Positions 22,752 to 35,145 are shown, counted from the first letter of the stretch. The stretch: 64,000 bases of DNA from Symsagittifera roscoffensis (GCF_963678635.1 NC_087064.1:37872706-37936705); one strand, 5' to 3'. Program-made: numbers and translations. Notes: generated from the letters alone by a model not told the origin.

Positions 22752-23394
22752 AGCTTAGTAAAGAAACCAGATTTGAATTTAAATGGTTGTATAAAGCTAT
22801 TTTGAAAATTGCATCTCAATAACTGAAGTAGACCAACTGATCGGACATTTTTACTATCTCACAATTCTGATCGGTATGTGCTTCGCTGAATATTTGATTT
22901 TAGGGAAACTATTCTCACACACGCAATTAACTGAGTGATTTCTTCAAAAATGTTGAAGATTACGCCACCTCCCCCTCCCAGTTCGAGGTCCGCGTTCTAT
23001 GTCCAGAAGTTCGCAACCGAAATACATGCGCGACCGAAATGATCCGACATGCATTGGCGGGACAGGCACATACAATATGGGCCCTGCCCAGACTTCGGGG
23101 CTGACAAAATCCGTCGCGAGTTTCGCAATAAAGGCGGTCATGAAGCGAACAGCTCGAATATCCCGACCGTAAACACCGTTTCTATTTTATATGCAATTCG
23201 TGTCTTACGCGCTAAAACTTATAGTGTTCGCCAGCTGAGTAATATGAGTTTCAATAGCACAATATATCGCTTAGAAAATACAATCATTAAAAAAAATGCA
23301 TTCAAAATTCCTTTTTATACCTTTTGCAGTTGTTGTATTGATTCCTGATGAATAAGGGTTTTCCCTTATAATGTTGTTCAAATATCATGTGTAA
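22752..23394. other. Region downstream of the PPT2-like gene
   Basis: The first 220 bases are AT-rich. A GC-richer patch at about 22975-23170 is open on both strands (minus 22944-23141, plus 23049-23348) but shows no family motif. No gene is called. Confidence 0.4.
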
Positions 23395-24774
23395 ACTCTA
23401 TCTATGCGATCTTATGTCCTTAATTTCGCAACTGAATCGCAAGACGTCGTGCCGCAGTTTGCGACTTCATATTAACATATGTACGACTTTCGTGACTTTC
23501 CAGACTTTCGAGATAGTACCTCGCGGCATTCCGCGGCCAGAATATGGTATAAAAAGTGTTCCGCGACCCATCTCGCGGCTGTCATAGCATTGAATTCAGA
23601 TTTTTGCAAGTTAATAACAATGTTCAATTTGATGTCCATATTTTTGCAAAATAAAAGTCTGAATCCTTTTAAGTATTTCGCAAACGCTCGAAGTCGGTGC
23701 TTTAATTAGTTTTCATGTATTGGTGCTGCATGTCAGATACATGCCTATTTTTACAGAGCCTTTTAAGTTTGTGATAGCTGTCTAACACCAGATCATGTCT
23801 AATATCTTTTGTCTAATATCTGACCAAAAATCTATGGCACGGCACGTGAGCACTGGAGAAGACGTGTAATATGTATATCCATACATGCTTCAGAGAGGTA
23901 TTAAACCCATCCTTATTCGACCAAAACATATGTGGCCGCGAACATGACTATAGCAAAAAATCCCGTACCCAGTAAATTTTCTAAAACAGATCTGAAACAA
24001 TCTTTTTCAGTTGTAAGTTTCAGATCTGAAATAGGTTGTGAAATGTTTAAATAACGCTTGGATACTTTAAGGATTGGTTATTTCGGATCTAGTTTCAGGT
24101 CTGAAAATTTCTTTTTCTTGGTTATTTCAGATCTGAAAAAACCAATTTCAGATCTAATTTCAGATCTGAAATTATGTTTTTCTTGGTTATTTCAGATCTG
24201 AAAAAATCAATGATTCGGACTCAATTATTGCTATTTTTGATTGTTATAGCTTCTGTTAGCTACTAGCCGGTACTCAGCATAGTCTCAAATTCGAGACTGG
24301 CGAAGTATGTTTCACCAATCATGAAATAAATATTGGAAACGCATAAGTAGCCAATGAAAATCAAAATATGTACAGGCTTTCTAACAGTTTTTGAAAACTT
24401 TTTAACACAGTTGAACAAGAAATTTAGTTCGAAAAAAAAACTGTTTGTGACAATGTTTGGAAGTTTTTTTGACCACTAATAAATCTATACATAATTGTGT
24501 ATTGCAGAAACATCAAAAAATAAAAACTCCATTTTTTGCTCGAAATGCATAAATTACAATTTAACAAAGGATTTCTAAGATCTGATTTCAGATCTGAAAT
24601 TTTGTTTCTCAAGGTTATTTCAGATCTGAAGTTTTCCATTTCAGATCCAAATTTCAGATCTGGAATTGGTAATTTCTTCTCAAGATCTGAAACAAAGAAC
24701 TTCAGATCTGAGAATCAAATTATGTAAGAATTAAAGAATTTCAGATCTTGCACAGAAAATCCCTTGGGTACGGG
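23395..24774 (+). repeat. Palindrome-rich dispersed repeat, copy 2
   Basis: Same family as 18270-19360, starting at ACTCTATCTATGCGATC. It has an extra block of about 180 bases (near 23690-23867) that copy 1 lacks. From 23966 the body is bounded by inverted termini: CCCGTACCCA on the left and TGGGTACGGG ending near 24774. The similarity continues inward through TTTTCT and AGATCTGAA. The inside is filled with TTTCAGATCTGAAA-like palindromes, often joined to GGTTATTTC. No transposase frame is present, so it resembles a non-autonomous DNA element. No target-site duplication was recognised. Confidence 0.75.
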
Positions 24775-24836
24775 TTAGTTTGTTTGAGCAAAAAAGTCAA
24801 CAATTTTTTTTATAATTTTGTTTGATTTTTTTTCGA

Positions 24837-25090
24837 CAACCATCCCCCACACATTGTGTGAAGTACAAAAATATATTTTTGACATGAAACAAAGTATTAA
24901 ATAGACCAAAGAGCATGTCTCAATCCATTTTGAAATGATTTCTAATACTCATTAAGTATCCGCTTACGCGTTATTACCACGAAATATAACGCTCGTTAAT
25001 TGTCCCAACGAGGCCGAATTGGCAATTTTTAAACTCCAATAACCCCCATAACAACAATACCTTTTATCTCCACCTCCCATCGGCCCGCTT
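24837..25090 (+). repeat. Family A repeat, diverged partial copy
   Basis: Shares CATCCCCCACACA, GAAGTACAAAA, TCCGCTTACGCGTTATTA and GTTAATTGTCCCAA with the family A copies at 40.5-46.1 kb, in the same order. Both ends are missing. Confidence 0.6.
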
Positions 25091-25511
25091 TGTTGAAACG
25101 TACTTGCAGTTCTAAAAATACAGAAATTTTGGAAGTAATAACATTTAAAGATACAAGAACAGTTTCAGTTTCAGAATTAAGTTTAAACATAATCCTGTTT
25201 GGCCGTAGGTTGCCAAATTTATTGAAATGTCTCATATAACAAAAAATACGCCGCTTGATGATTTTATTTGGAAACATACTTGGTGCTACCCATATTTGGA
25301 AATGTAGGCCAACGCGGGTTTAGAGGGGACAGAAAATGCATCGCACCTAACAAACCTTTGAAAATCAAGCCTTTGGTCAGCCAAAATTACGCCTTTTAAT
25401 TTTTTTTCATCTGATTACATTCTGAAAGTTTCTCTTCATCTTTTTGTACTTTATGCATCAGAAAAAGAAGAAAATGATCTGAATAATTTCTCTTTATGCA
25501 GCCAAAAGTAA
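25091..25511. other. Noncoding, no gene recognised
   Basis: AT-rich spacer between two family A copies. The minus-strand frame 25029-25277 overlaps repeat sequence and has no motif. Confidence 0.4.
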
Positions 25512-26247
25512 ACAAAACTGCTTGTATCAGGCTCTGAGTGTTCCGGCTGCATTTTAGGGTCTATGGAGCAGTAATAACTTGAAAAAATTAAATGTAATAA
25601 ATAAGTGAAAAAAAAAACAAATAGAAAATGAGATTTTGGATCAACCGTACAATTACCTTCTCCCCCCCATTTGATTTAGGCGCAGAAAAAATGGATAACT
25701 TTGAGTATACCTTAGATTGTTAATAACAGCATTGAAATGCATTTACACAAAAAAATTGTGACAAACAATTTTGTGTGCGCGTTTGTTCGAAATGCATACA
25801 TTTTATAGAATTAATTTTCAAATTTAATACGTGGCTAGGGGTGAACTTGTACAATTGGTCATTTAAGGGGGGGGGGGAGAGATTGTACGGTTGATCCGAG
25901 ATTTTAAGTGAAAATCATCCCCCACACACCATATAAAGTACAACGTGATAAATTTCCCTCCTAGTAACGAATCAATTATGGCAAATAAGCTAAATGCAAC
26001 CAATTTGAAACGATTTCTCCACTTACGCGTTAATAGGCCAAAATGGTCATAATAAAACCCCCAAAATTTTACAACAAATGACCACATGTGAGATAACCTT
26101 TTTATTTTGATCTCAGGGCAACTAAACCTTTCGAATGACTTTTTTAAAATTCTGTCAAAATTTTCTAGTTTAAACGTCAAAATTTCTCTGGAGAAAAAAT
26201 CACCCTGGAGCACAAAAAATCCGTCACATTCTTCAAACGTCGGAACA
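25512..26247 (+). repeat. Family A repeat copy carrying a nested element
   Basis: Starts ACAAAACTGCTTGTATCAGG and TGTTCCGGCTGC, continues with GGAGCAGTAATAAC, and resumes after the nested element at AAAATCATCCCCCACAC, CATATAAAGTAC and CACTTACGCGTTAATAG. It ends AACGTCGGAACAA. Without the insertion it is about 470 bp long. It is noncoding. Confidence 0.7.
25638..25897. mobile_element. Nested MITE (family B), 260 bp
   Basis: Inverted termini: GGATCAACCGTACAATTACC on the left, and on the right the reverse complement reads GGATCAACCGTACAATCTCT. Both run inward into a C run (left) or G run (right). An 8-bp direct duplication GAGATTTT flanks it at 25630-25637 and 25898-25905. It splits a family A copy, so its insertion is later. 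It has no coding capacity. An 8-bp duplication suggests a hAT-type source, but the termini are not a textbook match. Confidence 0.8.
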
Positions 26248-27003
26248 ATAAAGGTTGTTTTCATTGTTTGTCGTGGCCGAATTTTTTAGTTCAACTTGCT
26301 CAGCAACTGGCTGAACTTCTGTTTGTTTTTCTTGAAGTTAATTGCCACTTTTTAACAGATTGCGTCACAGATTGCGTCTAAGCCGCACTCAACAAATTAT
26401 GATAAGCAGATGAAATCGCACGGAAGTTTATCTAATTTAATGCATGCGAAGTCTTATTGGTGTGTAGTTGAATAAATTTGTATCAGAGAAGACCATTGAG
26501 TTGTTTTGTTGGGGCAGTACTAGAGTGCCAAAGTACATCAGTGCCGAAAATCCAAGTTCAGTTCCACAGTGCCCAAATTGTTTTGAATATTGTTTTTCCT
26601 CAACCCAAATCACTGACAATTCATTATGTTTTAAATGGACGAAAGCCGAACGGACAAAAAGTGATGCCGCTTCTTAAACTAACAATTCCCCAGCGCGGCG
26701 TCATAAATTTTTGTATAAAAAAAACAATTATCTCAGCAAATTGGCAATTTTTTTTTCGGTTTCGCTCAAAAACAAAACAAAATTCACACAAAACTGCCAA
26801 CAATTCATAAAAAGAACTAAAAATTCCCAAATATGATCAATTTTGTAGATTGCTTAACACATTTTTAGTTTTGGCACTATTGTATTTCGGCACTGTTCAA
26901 CGCCCCCGTTTTGCTGTTGAAATTGAATACATACTTCCCTTCTCCGTGGTGTCAAAACGTGGTGCGCGTGGTGTCAAAACGTGGTGCACCTTCTCCGTGG
27001 TGC
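26248..27003. other. Noncoding, with short GTGGTGTCAAAACGTGGTGC repeats
   Basis: No gene. Near 26935-27003 short units such as CTTCTCCGTGGTG and CGTGGTGTCAAAACGTGGTGC alternate, just before the inverted repeat at 27004. The overlapping plus frames at 26468-26810 have no recognisable motif. Confidence 0.45.
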
Positions 27004-27095
27004 ACCTATAGATGCGGTGGTTGAGTTGTTTAATTATGTCTGTTTCAGACAAAAGGAAAACAAGTACATATACCTTTATTTATACGCCGAAAACG
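27004..27095 (+). repeat. Left arm of a ~92-bp inverted repeat pair
   Basis: Runs from CCTATAGATGCGGTGG through AATTATGTCTGTTTC to TTATACGCCGAAAAC. The reverse complement is found at 30876-30968 with only a modest number of differences. The two arms enclose about 3.8 kb. Confidence 0.75.
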
Positions 27096-27322
27096 AATAA
27101 TGCTAGAGCAAATAAAGTTTTTACATTTTTGCATGAAAAACAAATTTTGGCGCGTACTTCAGGTCTCCTTTTTCCTTTGCAATCTTTCCACCAAAACTGG
27201 TCAACAGAATCGTTTTGCAGAGGCTGGGAGAATTCATATTGAGAAATTGTTGAGACATTGCTCAGACTCAAAACGAGACCTGAAATAACTAACTCCTAAT
27301 GATCACAATTTTTGAACCCTTT

Positions 27323-30300
27323 TCAGAAAGAAAAATAGAAACTGTCTTTTGTGCATTATTTTCCTGCTTTTCCAGACGTGTTTAAAAACCTTGCTTTCTA
27401 TTTATACGAGGTTTTGGCGGTAGCGCAATCATAATCATTAATTGCTAGGCAAATTCTATCAAAATTTCTGAACGTTATTATTAATCATAATAAAATCGTT
27501 CCAAGTGAAGTAAGTAAGCGAACAGCATTACAAAGGAATTTTTATTTAACAAAACATCACTTGAGAGAGCACCATAAGACTAATTTAACTCAGGTTTCAG
27601 GCATTTTATACGGAAACAACCTCTTAGTTAGGGGGAAAGAAAAAATTGGCCCAAATTAATTACAAAAAAAAAGAAGCTGAAAACTTACCGGTTGTTATGA
27701 AAAGAAATTGGTGGTTAAACAGAATTTTTTTTTAGCAATTCTGAAACTTAAGGGAATGAAAAAATTCTTTAGGAAGACCCGGGTTTTAGCAGCAACCGAC
27801 TGCTTAGATACCAATTTTGCATGTAGTGCAACAAATAGTTATATATCATTTAGTTGATAATTTTTGTTGCAACTTATAAATAACTTTAATTGAGAAAGTT
27901 CTGAATGGCATTCATTCTGTATTTGCAGTACTTATTTAGCAGTTCATAAATATGTAATTTTTGAACAGTGAAAACTATACCTTGTTTTTCCGACCACAGA
28001 TAGTTGGAAGAAACCTTGTATTCGGATGGGTTTTAGTTTTTTTCCCTTTTTTTCTTTTTCTCTTCGCTTTTATTTATCAAATAAAAACCTCAGACAAACT
28101 ATAAAGTTAAGAGAAGGTAAACTGAAGATACAACATATTTCCCGAGAGTTTTGCGCAACTGGTTTTCTAACTCAAGCGATACTCTGCAAGTTTTGCACAG
28201 CTCAAATCTGTAAAAACATTTATATCTAAAATTGTGGAGTTTCCCTTCCTCATTGCAATTTGTATGCGAAAACTTTCAGCGCCTTAATTTTAGGCAGCAA
28301 ATGGCTTTTCTGGAGGGGGGGTAGGGTAGACGCTTTTTGAGTAATTGCATTTGTTCTCGGATTTTTTCATTGAGTTTTTCTCGAGCTTTTTCAGGTCATT
28401 GGCACTGTTAATTTTAACATATTATTTGTAATTATCTCCCCTAAAACCATATGTCTAGCATTTATGCAGAAAAAAAAACGTAGTTTTTTTGAGGTCTATG
28501 AACGAGCAATGGGTTATAATGGATAGGGCATTTCAGTGAAACATAGTTTCCTTAAAAAAGGATACAATAGCATCTATAGAGCCACATTTTATTTTAAATT
28601 GAAACTGGATTTAAATGTAAACATAACTTGAGCGAAAATTTATTCAACTTATTGAAAATGAGCTTCTCAAAATACTTGCCGAGAATTGATAATAAAAAAT
28701 TGGTCTGTAAATTACCAAGACACTTCTCCATACCATACTGTCTTTGCATATCGTAAAATTCTCTGTAATTTTAAATTATCTTTGAAAGTCTGGCATTGAA
28801 AAATGATATGAAAAAGCGCTCCCAACAACTCTGAAAAAAAACAGTCTGCGTTTTCATTGCTGTTTTTGGGTTTCAAGTTTTTCGGGTTTTTATTGGTTTC
28901 AAATGTAAAGATTTTTTTTCGCGAAAATTTTCATTTCGTCGTCTAATTTTGTTGTCTTTGTCGTCATAAAAAATAAGCAACCAAAAACAATCGGCAAAAA
29001 ACTCCTTGAACAACCTGGGCAGAATATGGCACGACTTTGTTCCTGGTAGTTTGATTTCAACTCCCAAAAAATTTTCAGAGGGTGAAAAAATTCATTGAAG
29101 AGTGGTTTTGCAATTCAAGCTTTTCAATCTTGCATTCTCAGCATCTTTTCCTGATCCTTTTAGTTTTTCTTCCAAAAATTTGATGGCAGATAAACCAATT
29201 TTTATTCCAATTCACTAACGGTTTTTTTTCACAGGCTTCGCCTATTTTTGCTCTTTGTTCTTTTTTTGTCTTTTACATTTTTACCCATTAGAACCTGACA
29301 TTTGAGCTGCTCCAAGCCATCACACTAATTATCGTCAGAATCTAAATTAACGAGATTAGAGAGATAATTTTCTCAAGCTAGTTATAAGTTTTTTTGAAAT
29401 GCACATTGAAAAAAGTTCAATTCGAACCATTTTTGAAGCTAGAGTCAGTTAAGGTCAACCAACTCTTTTTAAGAAAAACAAATCAATCGTTACTTTCTGT
29501 GCTGATTTATGTCGGTACTTTCTGTGCTGATTTCACAGCAACAGATTATGTTTACTAATTTTGACCTCAAATTGTTCTCTTCTTTCAATCAAAAGTGCAC
29601 CTATTTTGTAATAGGAGAGGAGTAGTTAAAAATTTTTAAATCGTGCTGTTTATTGTCTTTCATTAGAAGAGTTTTTTGTTTAGGACGCCTTCTGTAGTTT
29701 ACAAATCATCATTAATGCGCTATGAAATTCAAAAAACTATAAAGCATTAAGAACACTTGATCAATTTTTTTCAGCAAAGTATCATCGGTTAAAGAACTTG
29801 TGGATGCAGAAATGTATCAAGTTCTGAGAGCAAAAAAATTTTATCAAGTAGTAACTGACCAATTTTTTAAAAATTTATCTCTCGTCTTTTTCCAAAAGAA
29901 AAAATTCTAATCAAAAACATATCAGGCAATTAATTTTGCCATTTTTCTCAGAAGGCACTCAAACTATTTCCAACCAATCAAGCCTAGCTGAGTTGAGATT
30001 TGGCGAAAGAACGAAAAACACAAGAAAACCGAGCCATTAAAACTTCTAACTGTTACTAAACTGTTCGAATACAATTAGAAGTCATTATCATTGGTTCAAT
30101 CTATCGTTGAGCAGATATCAGCTCCAAACAGAATACCTTGAAATTCGGTTTTCAACAAAAATTGCCTTTTACAGGTTTTTGCATGTACTTTCAAACCAAA
30201 ATATTTTTCGGCTCAGGAAAGGCCTGTTGTAATTAGTAAAACTTCAGCGTACTTTTTTACAACCAAAGACCTTAAAAAGTATGTTTTAGGTTCTATTTGC

Positions 30301-30875
30301 TTACACAAACCAGTTGGGTGCTGGACTCCAAATCAAACAATTTCTGGAAAATTTCGCAGCGCACTCAACCGAAAGAAAAAAAATTATCTGAAAAACTTTA
30401 ATGAAAACTAAAGTTTTGCACTTGGAAACAGACCCATAGAATATTTAGCACAAAGTTTTTGTCAGCGTCATCTTTTATCTTGCTTATCTTACTTGATTTG
30501 CAATTCTCCTCTGCCCAATGATCCATTATTGCAGTTATTGTTACATAAGCACATATTTTTAGTAAATTAACTTTTTCTGGGAGTTCTTGAAAGAATCAAT
30601 CACCAAACTCGAATTTGAGTGTATGTGGAATAAGCTCTCCATTTCGCTAGCCATCCACAAAAAAGCTGTGGCAAATCTCAACAGCACCGAGGATTAAAGT
30701 ATTTTGTTTTTCGAGATCTCTGCTAACATCTCTTTGTGGATTGAAACGTTTTTCCTAGATTTATCAACAAACTGAAGATCCTTTTGATTATGTTCAATTC
30801 TTCCTCAATGTTCATGATTTGAATGAGTTTTTGTTTTCCATGCGAATGGGTAAGGAGTTTCCTTGTTCTAGTTTT
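27323..30875. repeat. Large repeat unit A with LINE remnants
   Basis: Starts TTTTCAGAAAGAAAAATAGA. It matches unit B at 30969-31682 (from 27323 to about 28065) and again at about 33590-35145 (A 28070-28870, 30180-30420 and 30590-30860), showing moderate divergence. A carries about 1.3 kb (28875-30178) that B lacks. A minus-strand frame at 28677-28636 reads KYFEKLIFNKLNKF, typical of the start of a LINE reverse-transcriptase domain. The rest is noncoding. Confidence 0.6.
28500..28720 (-). pseudogene. LINE reverse transcriptase fragment in unit A
   Basis: LGKYFEKLIFNKLNKFS at about 28690-28633 fits the conserved K-x-x-E-K-[LI]-[IV]-x-x-[KR]-L stretch of non-LTR RTs. Downstream pieces (YRCYCILF, SIITHCSFID) are in broken frames. 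A second copy is at 34.0-34.2 kb and a more diverged one near 32.97 kb. Confidence 0.5.
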
Positions 30876-30968
30876 ATTGTTTTCGGCGTATAAATAAAGG
30901 TACGTGTACTTGTTTTTCTATTGCCTAAAACAGACATAATTAAACAACTCAACCTCCGCATCTATAGG
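30876..30968 (-). repeat. Right arm of the ~92-bp inverted repeat pair
   Basis: Reverse complement of 27004-27095, ending CCGCATCTATAGG. Unit B begins immediately after it, without a spacer. No flanking target-site duplication was seen. Confidence 0.75.
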
Positions 30969-31682
30969 TTTTATCAGAAAGAAAATTAGAATTTGTCTTT
31001 CGTGCATTTTTTCCCTCTTCTCGAGACTATTTAAAAAACGTTGCCTTCTATGTATGCGAGGTTTTGGCGATAGCGCATTCATGAACATTAATTGCGAGGC
31101 AGTTTCAATAAAAGTTTCTGAAAAATCTTATTAATCATAATAAAATCGCTTCAAGTGAAGTAAATAAGCGAACAGCATTACAAAGGAAGAATACATTAAC
31201 AAAACATCACTTAAGAGAGCAATGTAGGACTAATTTAATTTTTCAGGCGTTTTGTACGAAAACAAACTTTTAGTTACGGTGAAAAAAAACTTGGCCCAAC
31301 TTAAGTACAAAAAAAGCTGAAAATTTTACCGGCTGTTAGGAAAAGAAGTTGGTAGTTTAACAGAATTTTGATAATCAATTCTGAAATTTTAGGAAGAGAA
31401 AAAAAACTGTTGAGGACAACACGGATTCTAGCATGAATCGACTGCTCAGGTACCATTTTTGCAAGTATTGCAACAACTAGTTATAAATCAATTAGTTGAT
31501 ACTTTTTGTTGCAACTATTAAATAATTGCAACTATTAAATTTGCATTACTTATTTGGTAGTTAATAAGGATGTAATTCTTTAACAGTGAAAACTATATTT
31601 TGTTTTTCCGACCACAGAAACTTTGTATTTGGATGTGTTTTCTTTTTTTCTCTTTTTCTTTTTTCGCTTCGTTTTTTTTTCT

Positions 31683-33575
31683 TCGCGCAATATCAATTAT
31701 CTCAATTGATCATCGGAAAAAGTCGTCGATAACAATATCAATTTTAAAGCCCAACATGATTAGAAGGTAGAAAAAAAATTACCAACGTCGAGAAAAACGA
31801 ATTGCCCGTTCGAAATTTTAGAGTTTGTCTTATTTCAGGCGAATAAAAGGAGCGGGCAGGCTTATAATAGTTAGTTTTGAGTTTTTGAAACTAATTTTTA
31901 TTCAATTTCACTCAATGAAATTAGTAAACGAGAAGTGTTTTCTACCAATTTTTGTTTTTGGGTGAAAAAAGTTTAAAAACAAAAAAAACCTCCAGAAGAT
32001 TGAAAAAATGTTTTCAATTTTTAAATTTTTTTTTGATTTTTTACAAATTATTATATGTTATTTTATTAAAAATAATCTGAACATTCTGTGTTACTCGCAC
32101 AGCACCTAGTTATCTATATTTTCTTATCTGTTTGTTTCAACCAAAAACTTTTTGTAACAAAATATTTCAGAAGCCAACCCAATAGCATCTCTAGGTTATT
32201 CCATTTTATTCTATCATTTGATGCGTAAACGAAGACTCTGTGTGTACAAAAACACTTTGTAGATAAAAACTTCTTTTAAGTTCAAAAAATTTCTCAGTAA
32301 AAAACCCACAGTACTGGCCTATTTTTTTCGAAATGTTTATGTGGGTTTCGAGCACTGATTTTTCATCTATAATTATTCTGAGATATTTAAAAATTCTAAG
32401 TTTTTTTCTGTTTTTTTGCCATGTTATGTTTATTTTAGACAAAATAGCTGCTGATTTTCAACCACAACACATAGCTCAATTTATTCTGTGTTAAGTTTCA
32501 ATTTTTCGCTTGGTAACCAAAAAGAATTCATGGTGATCTGCTTTTCGACTATTTAAAGAAGAGGTTGTTTTTATGACTGTATTATCCGCATCAATTTACA
32601 TATTACGATTTTGTTGATGAGTGTTGCTGTTTTTATATTGTTAAAAAATTGAATAGAAGCGGGCAAAATATCGAACCTTGTGAGGCACTAAAATTCTTTT
32701 CTTCAAATTTCGATTTTTTTCTTAAGATATATACATATTTTTTCTGTTTGCTAAAAGCAATTTCAAAAAAAAGGTTTCTAAGTCCACGTGAAAAATTTTC
32801 TTCAGCGAAATGCCCATAGAGACTGTGTTAAACGCGTTTTCAGGTCCTTGAATGTGCATTGGGCTAAGATAGATAGATCGATTCCTTTAAACACAGTTTC
32901 CTCAATAAAGAAAACAAAAACATCTATAGTCAGATTCGGATTTGACTGAATACACTGTTCAGGTAAAGAAGTTGTTGAACTTGTTAACACTCAGCTTCTC
33001 AAAATACCTACAAAATTTTTTACTGATTAATTTTTGTCTTTTTTTATTAAGAAATTTCTTTTTATTACTTTTGTGTTTTGTGATTTTTTTGTGGTTCTGA
33101 AAACGTCGAGAAAAATATGTCCTTGAAATTTTTTCAAAAATACGCATTCAACAAATCATTAAAGACAAGATGATTTTTTTTAGAATAAAAAAACAAATAA
33201 AGTTTTATGTGTCAAGGCTATAACTCGTGTTCAAGATTTCGAACACTCTTTCTGTTTTCGAATTTCAGTTGTGTTTCTTGTTTTCAAATAGAAAGACATT
33301 GGTGCGAGCAAAAATTTTCTGCAGCCAGGATTTTTTTAATTTGAAAAAATATCTCAAATTTTTTTTTGATAAATTGCTTTTCAGCATTTTAAGTTTTATT
33401 AAAAATTAACTGTATCTGATATTTTGGCGCAGTTTTGATTTACCGAATGTTCTTTAGCAATAGATAGTTTTTCGTGGCCGCGCTTTTTTTCATTTCCAAT
33501 CATTATAGTTTGAAAAGAAAAAGTATCAATTTAGGTTACGCAAAAAAAAAGAAAAAAAAGCACACCAAATTTCTT
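31683..33575 (-). mobile_element. LINE fragment inserted into unit B
   Basis: In minus-strand order: FCRYFEKLSVNKFNNFF (about 33020-32965), SASQGSIFCPLLFNFL (about 32715-32645, the QGS-x-x-x-P-L-L-F motif of non-LTR RT), and FKYLRIIIDEKSVLETHI with SKKIGQYCGFF (32442-32206), the thumb-side F-K-Y-L-G-x-x-I-D motif. Order and spacing fit one RT domain. The catalytic FADD box is not readable and many stops occur. The boundaries are set by the loss and return of similarity with unit A. Confidence 0.6.
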
Positions 33576-33999
33576 TTTTCGCTCTGATTAACAAAATAGC
33601 AAATGAAAATCTCAGACAAATTACAAACACAAGAAAAGTTAAACTAAAGAGTTAGGATATGTCACTAGAGTTTTGCGCAGCTATTAGCTGGTTTTCTAAC
33701 TCAAACCACAGCTCACCTCTGTAAAAACATTCGTCCCTAAAAATACGGAGTATCCTTTCCTCGTCGGAATTTGGAAGCAAATACTTTCAGTGATTTATTT
33801 TGGGGAGCAAAAGGCTTTTTTTGGAGATGGAGCAGGGTGGATGATTTTTGAGCAATTGCGTTTTTTCTTGGGTTTGTACGTATTTTTGTTTTATTGAGTT
33901 TTTCTCGAGCTTTTTCAGGTCATTGACACTGTTTACTTTCACATATTTTTTGTAATTATCTCCCGGCGATCAAATCAAATGTCTGGCATTTATCAGAAA

Positions 34000-34230
34000 A
34001 CTACCCAAGACGTTTTTGAAGTTTATGAACGAGCAATGGGTTATAATGGTTAGAGAAATTCAGTGAAACATAGTTCCCTCAAAAAAGGATACAATAGCAT
34101 CTATAGTGCCATATTCTAATTTAGATCCAAACTGGATTTAACTGAAAACATAACCGAAGCAAAAAAATTATTCAACTTAATGAAAATGAGCTTCCCAAAA
34201 TACCTGCCGAGAACTGATAATAAAAAATTG
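34000..34230 (-). pseudogene. LINE reverse transcriptase fragment in unit B
   Basis: LGRYFGKLIFIKLNNFF at about 34210-34155 is the homologue of the unit A fragment at 28636-28690, in the same orientation and context. It is broken by stops. Confidence 0.45.
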
Positions 34231-34717
34231 CTCTAATAGGAAAAGTCTGGCAATGAAAAAATTATGAAAAAGCGCTTCCAACAACTCTGAAGTTCCATTG
34301 CTCTGTTTTTGGGTTTCAAAGTTCTGCATGCACTTTTAAATCGAAACAATTTTTGGCTCAGGAACAATCTGTTGCAATTAGTGTAAAACTTCAGCGTACT
34401 TTTTTACAACCAAAGACCTAAAAAGGTATGCTTTAGGTTCTATTTGCTTACGCAAACAAGTTGGGTACCGAACTCCAAATCAAACAGTTTCTGGAGAATT
34501 AAAAGCGCACTGAGCCGAAAGAAATACGATTATCTGCAGTACAGACTTTACTTGGAAACAGTTTTGTAAGTTTTAGTAAGTTTTGTTCTTGGAAACAGAC
34601 CCATAGAATATTTAGCCCACAACTTTTTTCAACGTCATATTTTATTTTATTCGGCCCAAAAAATGATTGCACTCGTTCCTGAAACGTAGGCATGGTTCCA
34701 CTTTCTCTTTTTAGAGG

Positions 34718-34888
34718 CCCGAAAACTTGATTAAATGATAATCTCTCTTGTTTAATGATAGTCATGACCAAAACCCGAAAACTTGATTAAATGATAATCT
34801 CTCTTGTTTAATGATAGTCATGACCAAAACCCGAAAACTTGATTAAATGATAATCTCTCTTGTTTAATGATAGTCATGACCAAAACCC
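34718..34888 (+). repeat. Minisatellite, three copies of 56 bp
   Basis: GAAAACTTGATTAAATGATA starts at 34721, 34777 and 34833, each followed by ATCTCTCTTGTTTAATGATA and GTCATGACCAAAACCC. The three copies are essentially identical. They lie inside unit B. Confidence 0.9.
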
Positions 34889-35145
34889 GAGTTCTCGAAA
34901 GATACAATCACCAAACTCGAATTTGAGTGGTTGTAGAATAAGCTCTCCATTTCGCTGGCCATCCACACAAAATTTGTGGCAATTCTCAACAGCACCGAAA
35001 CTTACAATCTTTTGTTTTTCCAGATCTCTGCGAATATCTTTTTGTGGGTTAAAAATTTTTTCTTCTAGATTTATTAACAAACTGAAGATCCTATTGATTA
35101 TGTTCAATTCTTCCTCAAAGTTATCGTTTTGAATGACTATTGCGC

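Larger units (their letters stand above)
30969..35145. repeat. Large repeat unit B, interrupted
   Basis: Diverged copy of unit A. It matches A up to about 31682 (GTTTTCTTTTTTTCTC), then an unrelated segment runs to about 33575, and it resumes at TCTCAGACAAATTACAAACAC, matching A from about 28080. Relative to A, internal parts are deleted (after 34310 and near 34560). It contains LINE fragments described separately. Confidence 0.6.

Noticed and set aside
22944-23348. Overlapping frames on both strands in a GC-richer patch
   Set aside because: No protein family, start context or splice support; it may be part of a repeat.
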